Of a stretch of DNA of 64,000 nucleotides, positions 22,201 through 32,984 are shown piece by piece. The DNA comes from Rosa chinensis (Eukaryota > Streptophyta > Magnoliopsida > Rosales > Rosaceae). Under the pieces are notes generated by a model. It had not been told where the DNA came from. It searched no databases and saw nothing but the letters and a program-made list of their open reading frames with translations. Location: contig NC_037092.1 in assembly GCF_002994745.2 (NCBI RefSeq), positions 10,902,501 through 10,966,500 on the forward strand. Direction: 5' to 3'. Within the stretch, counting starts at the first letter, position 1. Each line of letters begins with the position of its first letter. The translations under genes were made by a program, and so were the position numbers.

Positions 22201-22959
22201 GCCTCACGTCACGTAATTGGTCGTAGCTTTTCTAAGTTGCTCCAGTATGATTAAGAATTGAAAACGAAAAGGAAATTACATTCGAGTGATAAAGATATTT
22301 TATATATGTTCTAAGATGTCGAAGAGCATAGTTGGTGCTTGCAATAATTTGCTAGGGATTCGATATATTGGTGTCCATGTAGTTTTCCATTTTTGTTCGC
22401 CAATTCAAAATTTCTACTGTTTCCATACAAAATTTGACAAAATTGAATTGAAGTTTGATCAAATATTGGGGATGGAAATTCGAATGCCGGAATGATATAT
22501 AAGAACTCCATTATCTGGCGAAGGCACTCAAGTTGATCAATCTCGACCTGACAAGATTTGCTCGACTGCGATGGTGAAGCGAGGAATCGACAGATGGTTA
22601 TGGTAATCTTCGAGCAGAATATCATAGTGGCCAAGTTTGTAGTTTGCTCAACTTCATTACTTCGGTATTGCATTTCATCAATAAGAGTGAAGCTTTTCAT
22701 GTAGTGGCATACTGTCACGCCCCAAAATTTAGAGGTGAAAGCAGTACTTTTATTAGGTCAAATTGATGTAAAGAAAAACTTCAAAATACACTCTAGTTCA
22801 TTCAAAGATCAAAGGTAGTGGAGGTTCCATTCTAAAATTTAGAACAATTTCAAACAAGAAACTTGAACTTTTTTTCTATGGGACGCTGATGCAACCACTA
22901 GCTGCTACCAAGTCTTCTAAGCATTCAACTCATCTTTAGCACCTGGAACCACAAAAATA

Positions 22960-23300
22960 GATACTGATTAAGTAAAAGAGAAATATAGAGAATGAAGAGT
23001 TCCACAATATTCTTCGTCTGACAATCAATAAATTTGAAGATCTTATATGTTTCTTGATTGTAGAGAAAGAGAGGCGCATCAATTAGGGTTTCAAAAGACG
23101 ATATAATCTTGGGTCAAGAAGAAATGTACCAAAAATTGACATTTCAAGTTTGTATATATAAACATGGACGCAATCATATTATTAGAGCGCCGAAATAACT
23201 AATTGAAACTCAAGGCGGCTCAGCTTTAACTTTGTTGTATACATTACATGAATGAATTTAGAGCACCGACGTGTACTTGCACTAATATAAATGAACCGCA
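22960..23300. repeat. Dispersed repeat family R, copy 5
   Basis: It has the core of family R (GAAGATCTTATATG, GTTTGTATATATAAACATG, GGCGGCTCAGCTTTAAC). It lies near the right end of segmental duplication copy 1 and is matched by copy 8 at 62530-62870. Confidence 0.65.
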
Positions 23301-24325
23301 TTTTAACTTTTTACATTTAAATTTTGGGAGCTTCTATTCATATTTCCAAAATTGACATATAGATCGGACCTCTATCTTTTTTCAAGTTATAGTTGACTTT
23401 ATCAACTCATGTTAAATTACCAGTAAAGACACAAAAAGGGGGAAAAAAGACTTGTAGTTCTTGTGTGTACTCTTAAGTGTTGTTTAGATGTTCTTTTAGA
23501 TTTGTGGTTCTAGAAAGGAGCTCTAGCTGGTCTCTTATGTGATTTGAATATAAGTTTCACTGGGTTCTTTTAATCAGGTTACATGAGTACTAATTCATCA
23601 CTTCAACGTTTCTTGCTTTAAGAATATTTGCAGCCATTCTAGATTATGAACTGCAATAATAGAAACAAATTTGTAGTAGAACAATTTTACGACGGCAAAG
23701 AAATTAGGCAATGCTGCAGACAAGAATATATATAAAAAACTCACTAAGCTTCAATTCTGCACACACATATATTTCACACACACACACATACATAGAGAGA
23801 GAGAGAGCGAGAGAAAGGACTACCAACCGAAGTTTTTGTTTGTTGTTGTTTGGCTTATTTGTATCAAGGTAAAATAATTGTGAAATCTTCAAAAATAGAA
23901 GGATAAGTACCGATTTTTGAGATATGAATAGAACCTCCAAAAAAAAAAAAGAATTTTATTAGATGATAGACATTTTGGGAATGGGAAGTGTAAATAACAA
24001 ATTAGTTATTTGTAAAAGTAAGTCAAAGGTCTATTAAAGTGGAGATGTCTAAAACTCTAAATACAAATTTTGGAAGTATGAATAGAAATTTCCTTATATG
24101 CCAATAAAAAAATAATAATAATATACTTTGAGCCCAAACCCGGGACAGATACCCGGGTCTTTAACTCTTTATGAGTTTATGCCCGAACTCTTGTCTAGTA
24201 TTCTCTTCTTCTTTGTGGCTCCTTCAGTTCATTATTCTTCACCCCAATACGCCTATTTCCTTCGTCGTTTTAATTCTTCAAAACCCTAACAAAACCCCCC
24301 AAATTCTCATTGAATTCCAGCAATA

Positions 24326-24637
24326 GAGTACTCAGATGGAGTCCTCAACTTCGACTTCGAGGGTGGCCTCGACACTACCGCCGTCGCCGGCCCCACCCAC
24401 ACCGCTGGCCTCCAACGCCCTGATCCAGTCCGACTCCTTCGTGGCACAGTCCAACAACCAAGCCGTCGCCGCGCCACAGCCCGACCCGAATGTCAACCCG
24501 TGGGGCTGGAAGAGCTTCAGGCAAACGGTGTGTCGTCACTGGCTTCGCAGTCTCTGTATGAAGGGCAAGGCTTGCGGCTTCCTTCACCAATACGACAAGT
24601 CACGCATGCCGATGTGCCGCTTCTTCCGTATGGACGA
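24326..24637 (+). pseudogene. CPSF30: CPSF30 exon 1, truncated copy B
   Basis: It is homologous to 11335-11640 and retains SFRQTVCRHWLRSLCMKGKACGFLHQ and CRFFRM in the conserved frame. The start codon is altered (ATAGAG where ATGGAG is expected), so the frame lacks its normal initiator. Similarity to CPSF30 ends at CGTATGGA (24637). From there on the sequence is family R repeat (ATGGACGAAATATTTTATAT), matching 7338 onward. Upstream of it (24130-24320) is the CPSF30 leader, with CTGAGCCCAAAC- and AAAACCCTAACAAAACCCC-like blocks. Confidence 0.8.
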
Positions 24638-25260
24638 AATATTTTATATACATGTAAAATTTTCTATAATTTATTGTGACAAATTTAATTTGACGCACAA
24701 AGTCATCACCACGTGTTCTTAAGAAAAAGTGTGAATCGAGGTTGTCTATAACATAAATTTCCTCAATTTGCAAATTAAGCTTGTGCTTACTTTGTTCTAG
24801 TAAGAGCATTACAACAGTTAAAATCATTGCTTTCTTTTTCACAAAGCTTATAAATTGGTCTAAATTTTGACATCTAATCTTGATGTCCACCATTTTCGAT
24901 CTCATTCTTGAACATTGTGATTCCGGAAGCGCTTCAAACTTTAAACTTTTAAAGAAGGTAGAAGAAAAGCCACAAGATGGAGAAATAAGAGTTATACAAT
25001 AGTCTTTGTCTTGCAATCAACAAGTTCAAAGATCTTATACCTTTCTTGATTGTAAAGACAGAGTCACACCAATTGAATTTTCAAATGTGAAGTCTGTAGA
25101 TATAAACAAAAATTCAACTGTATCTAATACAACACCAGAATAAAAAATAGTGACAAGCCGCGGTTCAACTCTAATGTTTTTTATTGGACAATTGTTCTTA
25201 TGTTTACATATAGAAAATTGGTCATGAAATTATGCATTGTCTATCACATAATAAACATTT
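24637..25260. repeat. Dispersed repeat family R, copy 6, joined to CPSF30 exon 1
   Basis: It is nearly collinear with 7338-7990, including the long minus-strand open frame of about 130 codons that spans it. That frame continues into the antisense of the CPSF30 fragment and has no recognisable domain, so I treat it as spurious. Confidence 0.7.
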
Positions 25261-25261
25261 C

Positions 25262-25450
25262 TATAACCTTAGGAAAATACTCTAACATTGGGCAATCAAC
25301 TTGGTGAACATCAGGATCCTTTGCAGCAAAGACACCACTAATAACCTCACTACATTCTGCGCAGAATGCGGTTTTGCACTCTTCCAGGTATCTAGTTGCA
25401 CCATTGAAATGGTCCCTCTGTCTCAACATCCATTCTATTCAGCCCCCTGT
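25262..25450 (-). pseudogene. Fragment of the 738-aa family gene (start of exon 2), second relic
   Basis: The minus-strand frame reads GATRYLEECKTAFCAECSEV, then ISGVFAAKDPDVHQVDCP, and aligns with the exon-2 start of the intact gene at 14695. It is almost the same sequence as 7990-8175 but lacks about 14 bp (AACAAGGGAATCTT) after the Ala codon. It sits in the same order behind a family R repeat. Confidence 0.75.
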
Positions 25451-26290
25451 TAAGACACCAGTAGTCATAAACACATAATATGATTTGCGGATACAGCTAC
25501 ACCAGGATGAAAATTAAGCAATCAAATTACCATCAAAATTCCATACTTCTTATTTGTTTTCAGGTACTCTATCTACACCTATACTTTAGATATATGTGCA
25601 GTGAAAGTGAGCCAGCATGTACAGTATCAAAGATATCATTCAAACCCTTATCCAGGATGGACAGATCATAGAGATGTCACCACCATGAGTTTGTGCATCA
25701 TTCGCTTACGAGTTTCTTTGAAATATGATTTCAGATTGTGTGTGTCATAATAAACTTCCTTGTAATTTCTAATGATTTTGATCAGATCAAGTTATTCACT
25801 TGAAATAAGTACACATAGTCAGGTCATTGGTAGAAATAATATCTAACTCCTGTGAGTTTATAGTTAGGTGCCCTGAGGCTTCTAGCCGCATGCTCCAAGA
25901 AAGGTGAAAAATAATCTCTCCATCTCTTTAATATTAAAAATCTAACATACAAAAGACATCACCAGTTCTAAAGCATATAAGAATAATAATCTCCAAACTT
26001 CCTGTGCTTATAAGTTAGCATTTTGGCAAGGCTTCAATTAGGAGATTTATATACTATTCAATGAGATGCCTCTATTAAGAATTTATATTTGTAGCCGTTC
26101 TGGATTATGAACTGCAATAATAGAAACAAATTTGTAGTAGAACAATTTTACGGCAGCAAAGAAATTAGGCAATGCTGCAAACAAGATTATATATAGAAAA
26201 CTCACAAAGCTTCAATTCTATATGTGTGTGTATTTTACACACACATACACACAGAGAAGACTACCAACTGAAGGTTTTTGTTGTTGTTTG
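25450..26290. repeat. Second copy of the 8180-9000 repeat block
   Basis: It is collinear with 8180-9000, ending in a TGTGTG/ACACAC simple repeat near 26222-26252. No gene was recognised. Confidence 0.6.
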
Positions 26291-26394
26291 GCTTTATTTT
26301 TTATTATTAATTTTTTTTTTAAGAAACGAGATAAGGACTAACTCATCGCCCTCTCTCATGAGAGGTTTGTTAATAACCTCATAGTTGTGTTAAA

Positions 26395-26646
26395 GAACAA
26401 ACATATGTTTTTTGATTGTAGAGAAAGAAATGTTTGTTAATTAGAGTTTTAAAAAACTACATAGTTGTGTTAAAGAACAAACGTATCAAAAACTGACATT
26501 CCAAGTTTGTATATATAAATAACGACCCAACCGTATGATTACAACGCCAAAATAACTAATCATAACTCACGGCGGCTCAACTTTAACTCTATTTTATACA
26601 TTATGAAAATGAATTTAGAGCACCGACATGCACTTACACTAATAGA
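26395..26646 (+). repeat. Dispersed repeat family R, copy 7, upstream of CPSF30 copy C
   Basis: It matches 10810-11050 and contains TTTGTATATATAAATAACG and CGGCGGCTCAACTTTAAC. It is continued at 27263-27310 after removal of the hAT insert. Confidence 0.65.
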
Positions 26647-27262
26647 TAGACATGTAAATGGACCGGATTTTGATCCGGACCCGCTCCAGATCCGTGGCTA
26701 TTTGACGGGTTTGGATCGAAAATTTTGATCCGTTGATCCATTAATGATCCAAATTCGTTAACCCGTTTATTTAACTGATCAAATACGGATTTAGGTTGAT
26801 CCGATCCGTTAATGATCCGGTCCGTTTTTGTAATAATAAAATATTATTTTTATTAATATATTATTATTTTAAAAAAATATAAAATACAATGAATTTCAAA
26901 TATAATTTTTTTGCAGAAATCGAAGGGACAGTCCATCACCCAAGATTCCAAAAAGCATTAAGAATTTTAATAATGTAATTCTACTTTTGGTGATACTTTT
27001 CATGTTGTTTTAATATTTTATTAATATCTTATGTGGTATCATGATATAAATATAACATTACTATTTAAAATTTTAAAATAATAGAAATTATAAACTAGTC
27101 GGATTAGAGGATTGGGTATCCGTTAATCTGGCGGATACGGATTTGGATCGAGCTATCAATGATCCGCCAGGTTAACGGAGCGAGTTTGGATCGAATTTTT
27201 TTTAAGTAAACGGATTTGGATTTAGGTCGATCCGATCTAAATCTGATCCATTTACAGGTCTA
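26647..27262. mobile_element. Non-autonomous hAT-type MITE (616 bp)
   Basis: It begins TAGACATGTAAATGGACC and ends GATCCATTTACAGGTCTA, imperfect terminal inverted repeats. A perfect 8-bp duplication CTAATAGA lies at 26639-26646 and 27263-27270. The interior is GATCC-rich at both ends and AT-rich in the middle, with no transposase. The same host site without insert is seen near 11040-11056 (CACTAATAGAAATAAACAG). Confidence 0.9.
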
Positions 27263-27559
27263 CTAATAGAAATAGACAGCCGTAAAACTTTTCCTTTACA
27301 ATTTTAGGTCGGTTGAAAAAAAAAAGGGAAATAGTAATAACACTCTGAGCCCAAACTCGGGACAGATACCCAGGTCTTTTAAGCCTGAACCCTTTTCTAG
27401 TTCTCTCCTCTTCTTCGTCCCTTCTTCAGTTCATTCTGCTTCTTCTTCTTCATTACAGGCTATTCCAAAACGCATATTTTCTTTGTCGTTTTAATTCTCC
27501 GAAACCCTAACAAACCCCCCCCCCAAAAAAAAACCCCAAATTCTCATTGAATTCCAACA

Positions 27560-29703
27560 ATGGAGGACTCAGATTAAGTCCTCAACTTCAACTTCGAGGG
27601 CGGCCTCGACACCACCGCCGTCGCCGGCCCCACCCACACCGGCCCGGCCTCCAACGCCCCTATCCAGTCCGACTCCTTCGTCGCGCAGTTCAACAACCAA
27701 GCCGCCGCTGCGCCACAACCCGACTCGAATGTCAACCCCTCGGGCCAGAAGAGCTTCCGGCAAACGGTGTGTCGTCACTAGCTCCGCAGCCTCTGTATGA
27801 AGTTTGAGGCTTGCGGCTTCCTTCACCAATACGACAAGTCGCGCATGCCGGTGTGCCGCTTCTTCCATACGTACGGCGAGTGTAGGGAGCAGGATTGCGT
27901 CTATAAGCACACCAACGAGGACATTAAAGAGTGTAATATGCATGTGTGTGTGTGTGTGTATGTATATATATACATACTCACATATATATAGGGTGGTACT
28001 ATTCACACACCTTTTTTCTCTATTCACACACCCTCTTTATTTTTCTATTACTTTAATTCAATTTTCTTTTAAAAATTACTCTAAGTACCCTTCCTTATAA
28101 TTATGTTTCTTTTTCTTTTTTCTATTTGGCAAGTCAATCATTCTCAAATCCTAAACTCTTATTTTCCCGCAAACACAGAGGACATTAAAACTCTTTTCAA
28201 TTCCCTCTTTTCTTTTTCATCAAAAACTTCTCTATCATAATCATTCTATCTCTCTATTATGATGCTTTGAAGTTTAATCATGATAGAACAAGAAACTTTA
28301 GACCCATCTTTTGAGAAAATTTTACATTTGATTTGCAATGGAGTCATGGAAAAAAAAATGAGTTCAGTGATCATTCAAGCCCCTTTGAATCCATTATTCC
28401 TTATAAGATTCTAACTGAAATTATTTGGTGTATTCGAATCCATTGAGTAACTGTAGAACTTTGCAACAGCCTAATAATGATGGCCTTATGATTATAAATA
28501 TGATTTGTTCTACTACAATATGCTAGTAGAACATAATTTTTTCCCGACATGAAGATTGCAACTCATTGCATTCAATATTATGTAGAGCATCTCCAATTTT
28601 GTGTACATTATCAACTGCAATGTGGAAGATTGTGGCTGAAGTGGATAAAACGCTGATTCCATTTTATTTTTATTTTTCAATTTGAGGATGATGCACCTGG
28701 ATTAAGAGTCATAAACAAACAAGCATTGAGTTTGGTACTTTGCAAAGTATGAGAACAAACTTTAGAATTTGGATTCAGTTGGGTGAAGGTGATTACCTGG
28801 GAAGCATATTCTTTGTCTAATAATATAGGTCTTTCTACTTAATAAACGTATTATTCTTCCTTCATTTATAGGTTAAAAAATTGAATTATTGTATAATGAT
28901 GTTTGATTCATGATTGAATTGCCAAATAGAAAAAAAAAAAAAAAAAGATTTACAAGGGAGGGTAGTTAGGGTAATTTATAAAAAAGATTGAATTAAAGTA
29001 ATAGAAAATTAGAAGGGATGTGTGAATAGAGAAAAATAGTGTGTGAATAGCACCACCCCATATACACACACACATACTCGCCCCATTTTTCTTCTTCATA
29101 TTTGCTGCTTGATTTTGGTGTCTAGTTTAGCTTATTCTAATCTGGAGCCTTGATTTGTAAGAATTGAATTGCTGTGATTATTAGTTATTGCGTTACAAGT
29201 TTGGTTATTGATCTTGGGGATCATATGCGTAGGTGTATATAGGTGAATGTGTTGAGGTGTAGTTGGGAAATACGGGAAATTTGAAATCAATGGGGGTCAC
29301 TTTTAACTATTAGGGTTTAGGGAGGCCATGCTATGGTGTAAAGGGGTTTGTGGTTGGGCAACAATTGGTGGTATAGACTTTATGGCAATGCGATTAGGCT
29401 ATTACGGAGTTGAGTGAGGAGATAACACATTAGATACAGTAAAAGGTTATTATTTGTTTCGATGAATTTTTTAAGGTGTTGGCATCAGACTAATATGTTT
29501 TTGTATTATGAAGTTGGCTGTAGAAGGAATGAGATTATCTTAAAGTTCTTGTTTGGCCTAATTATTATTTCAGTTCCGGAGTGATTCAACCATCAATTTA
29601 CTGAACAAATGTGTGCGGTCTAATGGAAGGATTCTGTCATTGCAGGTACAAGTTAGGTTTTTGTCCGAATGGTCCTGATTGCCGGTATAGACATGCAAAG
29701 TTA
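27560..29703 (+). pseudogene. CPSF30: CPSF30 exons 1-2, copy C
   Basis: Exon 1 (27560-27943) matches copy A but has a TAA stop at codon 5 (GACTCAGATTAA) and a TAG in place of the Trp codon of RHWLR. It still contains the CCCH part CRFFHTYGECREQDCVYKHT and ends at AATAT. The donor is GC (GCATGT) where copy A has GT. After an intron carrying a long-TIR transposon, the exon-2 start at 29644 reads YKLGFCPNGPDCRYRHAKL, the next CPSF30 zinc finger. Similarity ends near 29703, before the PGPPPPVEE segment usual in plant CPSF30, and AIR9 sequence follows. It cannot encode CPSF30. Confidence 0.85.
27991..29059. mobile_element. Long-TIR non-autonomous DNA transposon (about 1.07 kb)
   Basis: Inverted repeats of roughly 150 bp start GGGTGGTACTATTCACACAC on the left (27991) and end in the complement GTGTGAATAGCACCACCC on the right (29058). 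Inner landmarks TTTCTATTACTTTAATTCAA and TTTTTTCTATTTGGCAA occur on the left and, as complements, on the right. It splits the CPSF30 copy C intron. The flanks are TA/CA simple sequence (ATATATATA versus ATATACACA), so the target duplication is ambiguous. Long TIRs suggest a Mutator-type element. There is no transposase. Confidence 0.75.
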
Positions 29704-29781
29704 AATGTACAGCAGGTGGAGTTTTGTAGATGAATATGTAGAAAATATCATTACTAACAAACTTCTTAATATGCATCACAG

Positions 29782-32671
29782 ATATACACCAGTTCCTTCG
29801 GATTAAGTGGTTGGTGAACTGAGGTTGTCTGAGCCAACTGACATTATTCTTCCAGGTAAAAAGTCCCAGTGCTTCTGATCATTGATATATAATGTACGCA
29901 TTCAACTTCATGGGCTTGCAAATTATATTTGGTGTTTGGAGTTTTCGGACACGTACTTGGAAAGGCAGAATAAGTTTCAGATACATTTCATTTGTTATTT
30001 ATCTTGCGTGGTAAAGCTCAAAAAACACTTTCTGAATTTGGATGTGGTATTATTGCCCTCCAGAGCTTCCGAGACTAGAGATGCTTGCTCTCACTGGAAA
30101 AGCAATCGAAGGTGATGTTCTTACAGTTGAAGTGATCCCAGAGAGTTTGACTCAACAGCTTGTTTGGCACAAGTACAAGCAAGATGTCAGATATCAATGG
30201 TATAGTGTTATATTTTAGTAATCTGTGACATGTTTGAATGACATGATTGCATTCAAATGTTCGTGCAGTACTATCACTGTTAGAGGCTCCATATTCCTTT
30301 TCTTTCATTTGTAATGAATTTTTAGAAATTTCATAAAAGCTTTATAAACTTAAAACTGCATAAACTTACAGTTTTGGCTTTCCACCGGATCCATGATTCT
30401 CTGTTGCTTTGTGAGGACGGAAATTCAATTTTACAGCAAAGTTGGTCCTAGTATTTTGTAACATTTTGTTGGGATATTCCAGTGCTACCGTGCTAGTTTT
30501 GAATATTTCCATTGGCAAGTGGCATGCAGTTTTTATTTTCAAATTGAACGTCTAGAATCATTGAATTAGATACGAAGTATGGTCACTATTGAAATTTTCT
30601 TGTTTCTTGTTGCAAGTTGATTAGCTTTTACTATTTCATAATATTCATTATATGACACGAGTAGTTGGTACAGGTTCTTTTCTTCAGCAGTGGGAGATAA
30701 TAAGACCTTTGAACCATTACCTGCTCAGCGTTCTTGCTCCTACAAGATGCAATTAGAGGATGTCGGGCGCTGTCTAAAATGTGAGTGCATTGTGACTGAT
30801 GTGTTTGGAAGTTCAGCTGAGCCTGCATATGCTGAAACTGGACCAATACTACCAGGTAAATTCCATTCCAAAGTACAGTAACATGACTAAAGGACCACCC
30901 CCTTACTTTTGAACGTTGTTGTTTCTTTAATCCATTAGCCCTTACTCCTTAGGTACTCGGGGATGTTAGGTGTGGTCAGCGTCACCCAATAATAAAAGTT
31001 TTCTCTTTTCCTATCCAGAAAAGTGATGATTCAAATGAAAGAATGCTATGAAATCTCTGTAAAAGAAACATTGTTTCGCATCTCCTTTAGATGATTAAGA
31101 GTCGTGGGTGATTTTCCATTACAAAAGAAAGGCTTGAAACCAATCTATTGTTCAATTGATATGAAGTGTGGAGAAGTCGAAAAAATTATTTGAACTCAAT
31201 ATTGTTGCTTCTGGGTTTTATACAGTTTCTGAATGTTGGTTGTAATAATATTGTTATTTCCTGTATTAGGGATCCCCATTTTCTTTCACCCTTAATTATT
31301 TTCCCCCTTTAATCCGTAGGAATTCCTAGAATTGATGAGCTGGAGATCCGGGGGGGGGGGTCCACACCAACTTATATGCTGTACGTGGCATTTATAGTGG
31401 AGGGAAGGAAGGCAAAAGTAGAATACAGTGGCTCATCTGGTTGGGGGGAGTCCTGATCTTATCTCTATACCCGGTATGTAGTTATATTTTTGGACATATT
31501 AGTCCTTCATAGGGATATCCATTGTGCAATATTTAAATGAAATTTTTTATGTGCAGGGGAGTTGGGGAGAATGTATGAATCCAATGTGGATGATGTCGGA
31601 TACAGGCTTTGTAGCCATTTACACTCCTGTAAGAGAGGATGGAGTGGAGGGGTCACCTGTTTCAGCATCGACAGAGCCGATTGCAGTCGGTAATAAAGAA
31701 TATCATCTTTTATTGAATTTTAGTTTTAATAAATTGCACATTATTTTGATCTTGTTTGAGATAGTTGGTACAAAATTTCATGTTTCAAATCTGAAATAAC
31801 CCATATCATAAATTTCCATTGATTTACATGCAGAGCCTGATGTTCTTAAAGAAGTGAAGCAGAAGCTTGATCTCGGATCAGTGAAATTTGAGGTATCACT
31901 ATTAGTGAACTGTTGATTGTCTTTGGATTATACATTGTAAAGAGTTGGCTGAAGTACAGAAATTTACTTTTACATCTTTGTAAACATTCTAACAACTCTT
32001 TAACATATTTCCTACAGGCATTGTGTGACAAGGATCAATCTACAAAAAAGGTTCTCATTTGATAATTCTCTGTTTATGTATTATAATTAATGTGTTCACT
32101 GTAAAATTATATAAAGTTAATGTCTTGGCTTTTCTTTATGCTTATTCTTATTGCAGACTACTGTGGTAGGAACTCTTGAGAGAAGAACCCTCGAAGTCAA
32201 TAGAAAAAGAGTGAAGGTTATAAAGCCTGGTTCCAAGACTTCTTTCCCGACTACTGAAATTCGTGGAAGCTATGCACCTCCGTTTCATGTAAGATTGTGT
32301 TACTATACAATTATACAGGCTCCTAGTCCAAAGTTCAAAACTAATTATACATGCTCAGAACGTTATAACATATCTATAAAATCTGAAATCTAACAAAGGG
32401 ATGACTGTCTGAATTCTTCACTCCTAGTCATATGAGAAAGTTCAAATTATATCTATAAACTAGAAATTTAGAGTAGACGAATGTGCAGGTGGAGCTGTTC
32501 CGAAATGACCAGCATCGTCTGAGAATTGTAGGAGACAGTGAGAGTGTGGTAGACCTGATGGTGCAGTCCAGACATGTTAGAGATGTTATTGTGCTTGTGA
32601 TCAGAGGCTTTGCTCAGAGATTCAATAGTACATCACTCAATACTCTCCTCAAGATAGAACATAATATGTAA
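29782..32671 (+). pseudogene. AIR9: AIR9 3' part (microtubule-associated protein), frameshifted
   Basis: At least nine exons with sensible GT-AG borders encode the C-terminal A9-repeat region of plant AIR9: 29782-29855 (VVGELRLSEPTDIILP), ~30060-30199 (ELPRLEMLALTGKAIEGDVL), 30674-30855 (VGDNKTFEPLPAQRSCSYKM), 31320-31473, 31557-31689, 31834-31892 (PDVLKEVKQKLDLGSVKFE), 32018-32050, 32157-32288 and 32489-32671 (VELFRNDQHRLRIVGDSESV, ending LLKIEHNM). AIR9 is a large cortical microtubule protein acting in division-plane marking. The N-terminal majority is absent. A stop replaces the residue after VPSD. Frame changes occur in a G-run (31351-31360), near 31440 and at CTTTGTAGCC (31608), so this is a pseudogene. 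Confidence 0.9.
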
Positions 32672-32984
32672 GGAACCTGTATCAATATTTTCATATATAT
32701 CGGTCTCGATGTTTTTGAGTGAGCCAGTCCACTCCCATATTTCTTTTTTCTTTCTGTGTATGTTACCGAAAAAGAAAAAAGAGCAGTTGAGGCATTGCAA
32801 GTGTCAAAGAGTGATTGTACATCATTATTGTATCAATGAGAATATCGTTAGTTGTGATTGTGTATCCACTTATATATAGACCATTTCCTAGCAGTTTGAT
32901 TCTCGCATAATAAGCTAGGCAGTTTTTTTTTTTTTTTTTTGGTACATATGGGGCCAGCAGCCCAGACAAAACAAAGAAAAGGAA

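Larger units (their letters stand above)
11743..23462. repeat. Segmental duplication, copy 1 (11.7 kb)
   Basis: This whole interval recurs in the same orientation at 51206-63036, with offset 39,464 at the left increasing by indels to about 39,570 at the right. It holds the F-box gene, the 738-aa gene, a DUF7733-like pseudogene, an F-box relic and an R repeat. Differences are rare in the left part (one substitution seen in the F-box gene, no amino-acid difference in the 738-aa gene). They are frequent to the right of about 18.65 kb, including a 26-bp and a ~120-bp block difference. Confidence 0.95.

Noticed and set aside
24600..25016. 138-codon minus-strand frame across the CPSF30/R junction
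   Set aside because: It reads antisense through a CPSF30 exon fragment and then non-coding repeat. The homologous region at 7310-7721 is split into two frames, so it is not conserved as protein.
26395..32671. Helitron carrying CPSF30 and AIR9 fragments
   Set aside because: Same-orientation fragments fit Helitron capture, but I found no convincing 5' TC or 3' hairpin-CTRR ends, so I did not call it.
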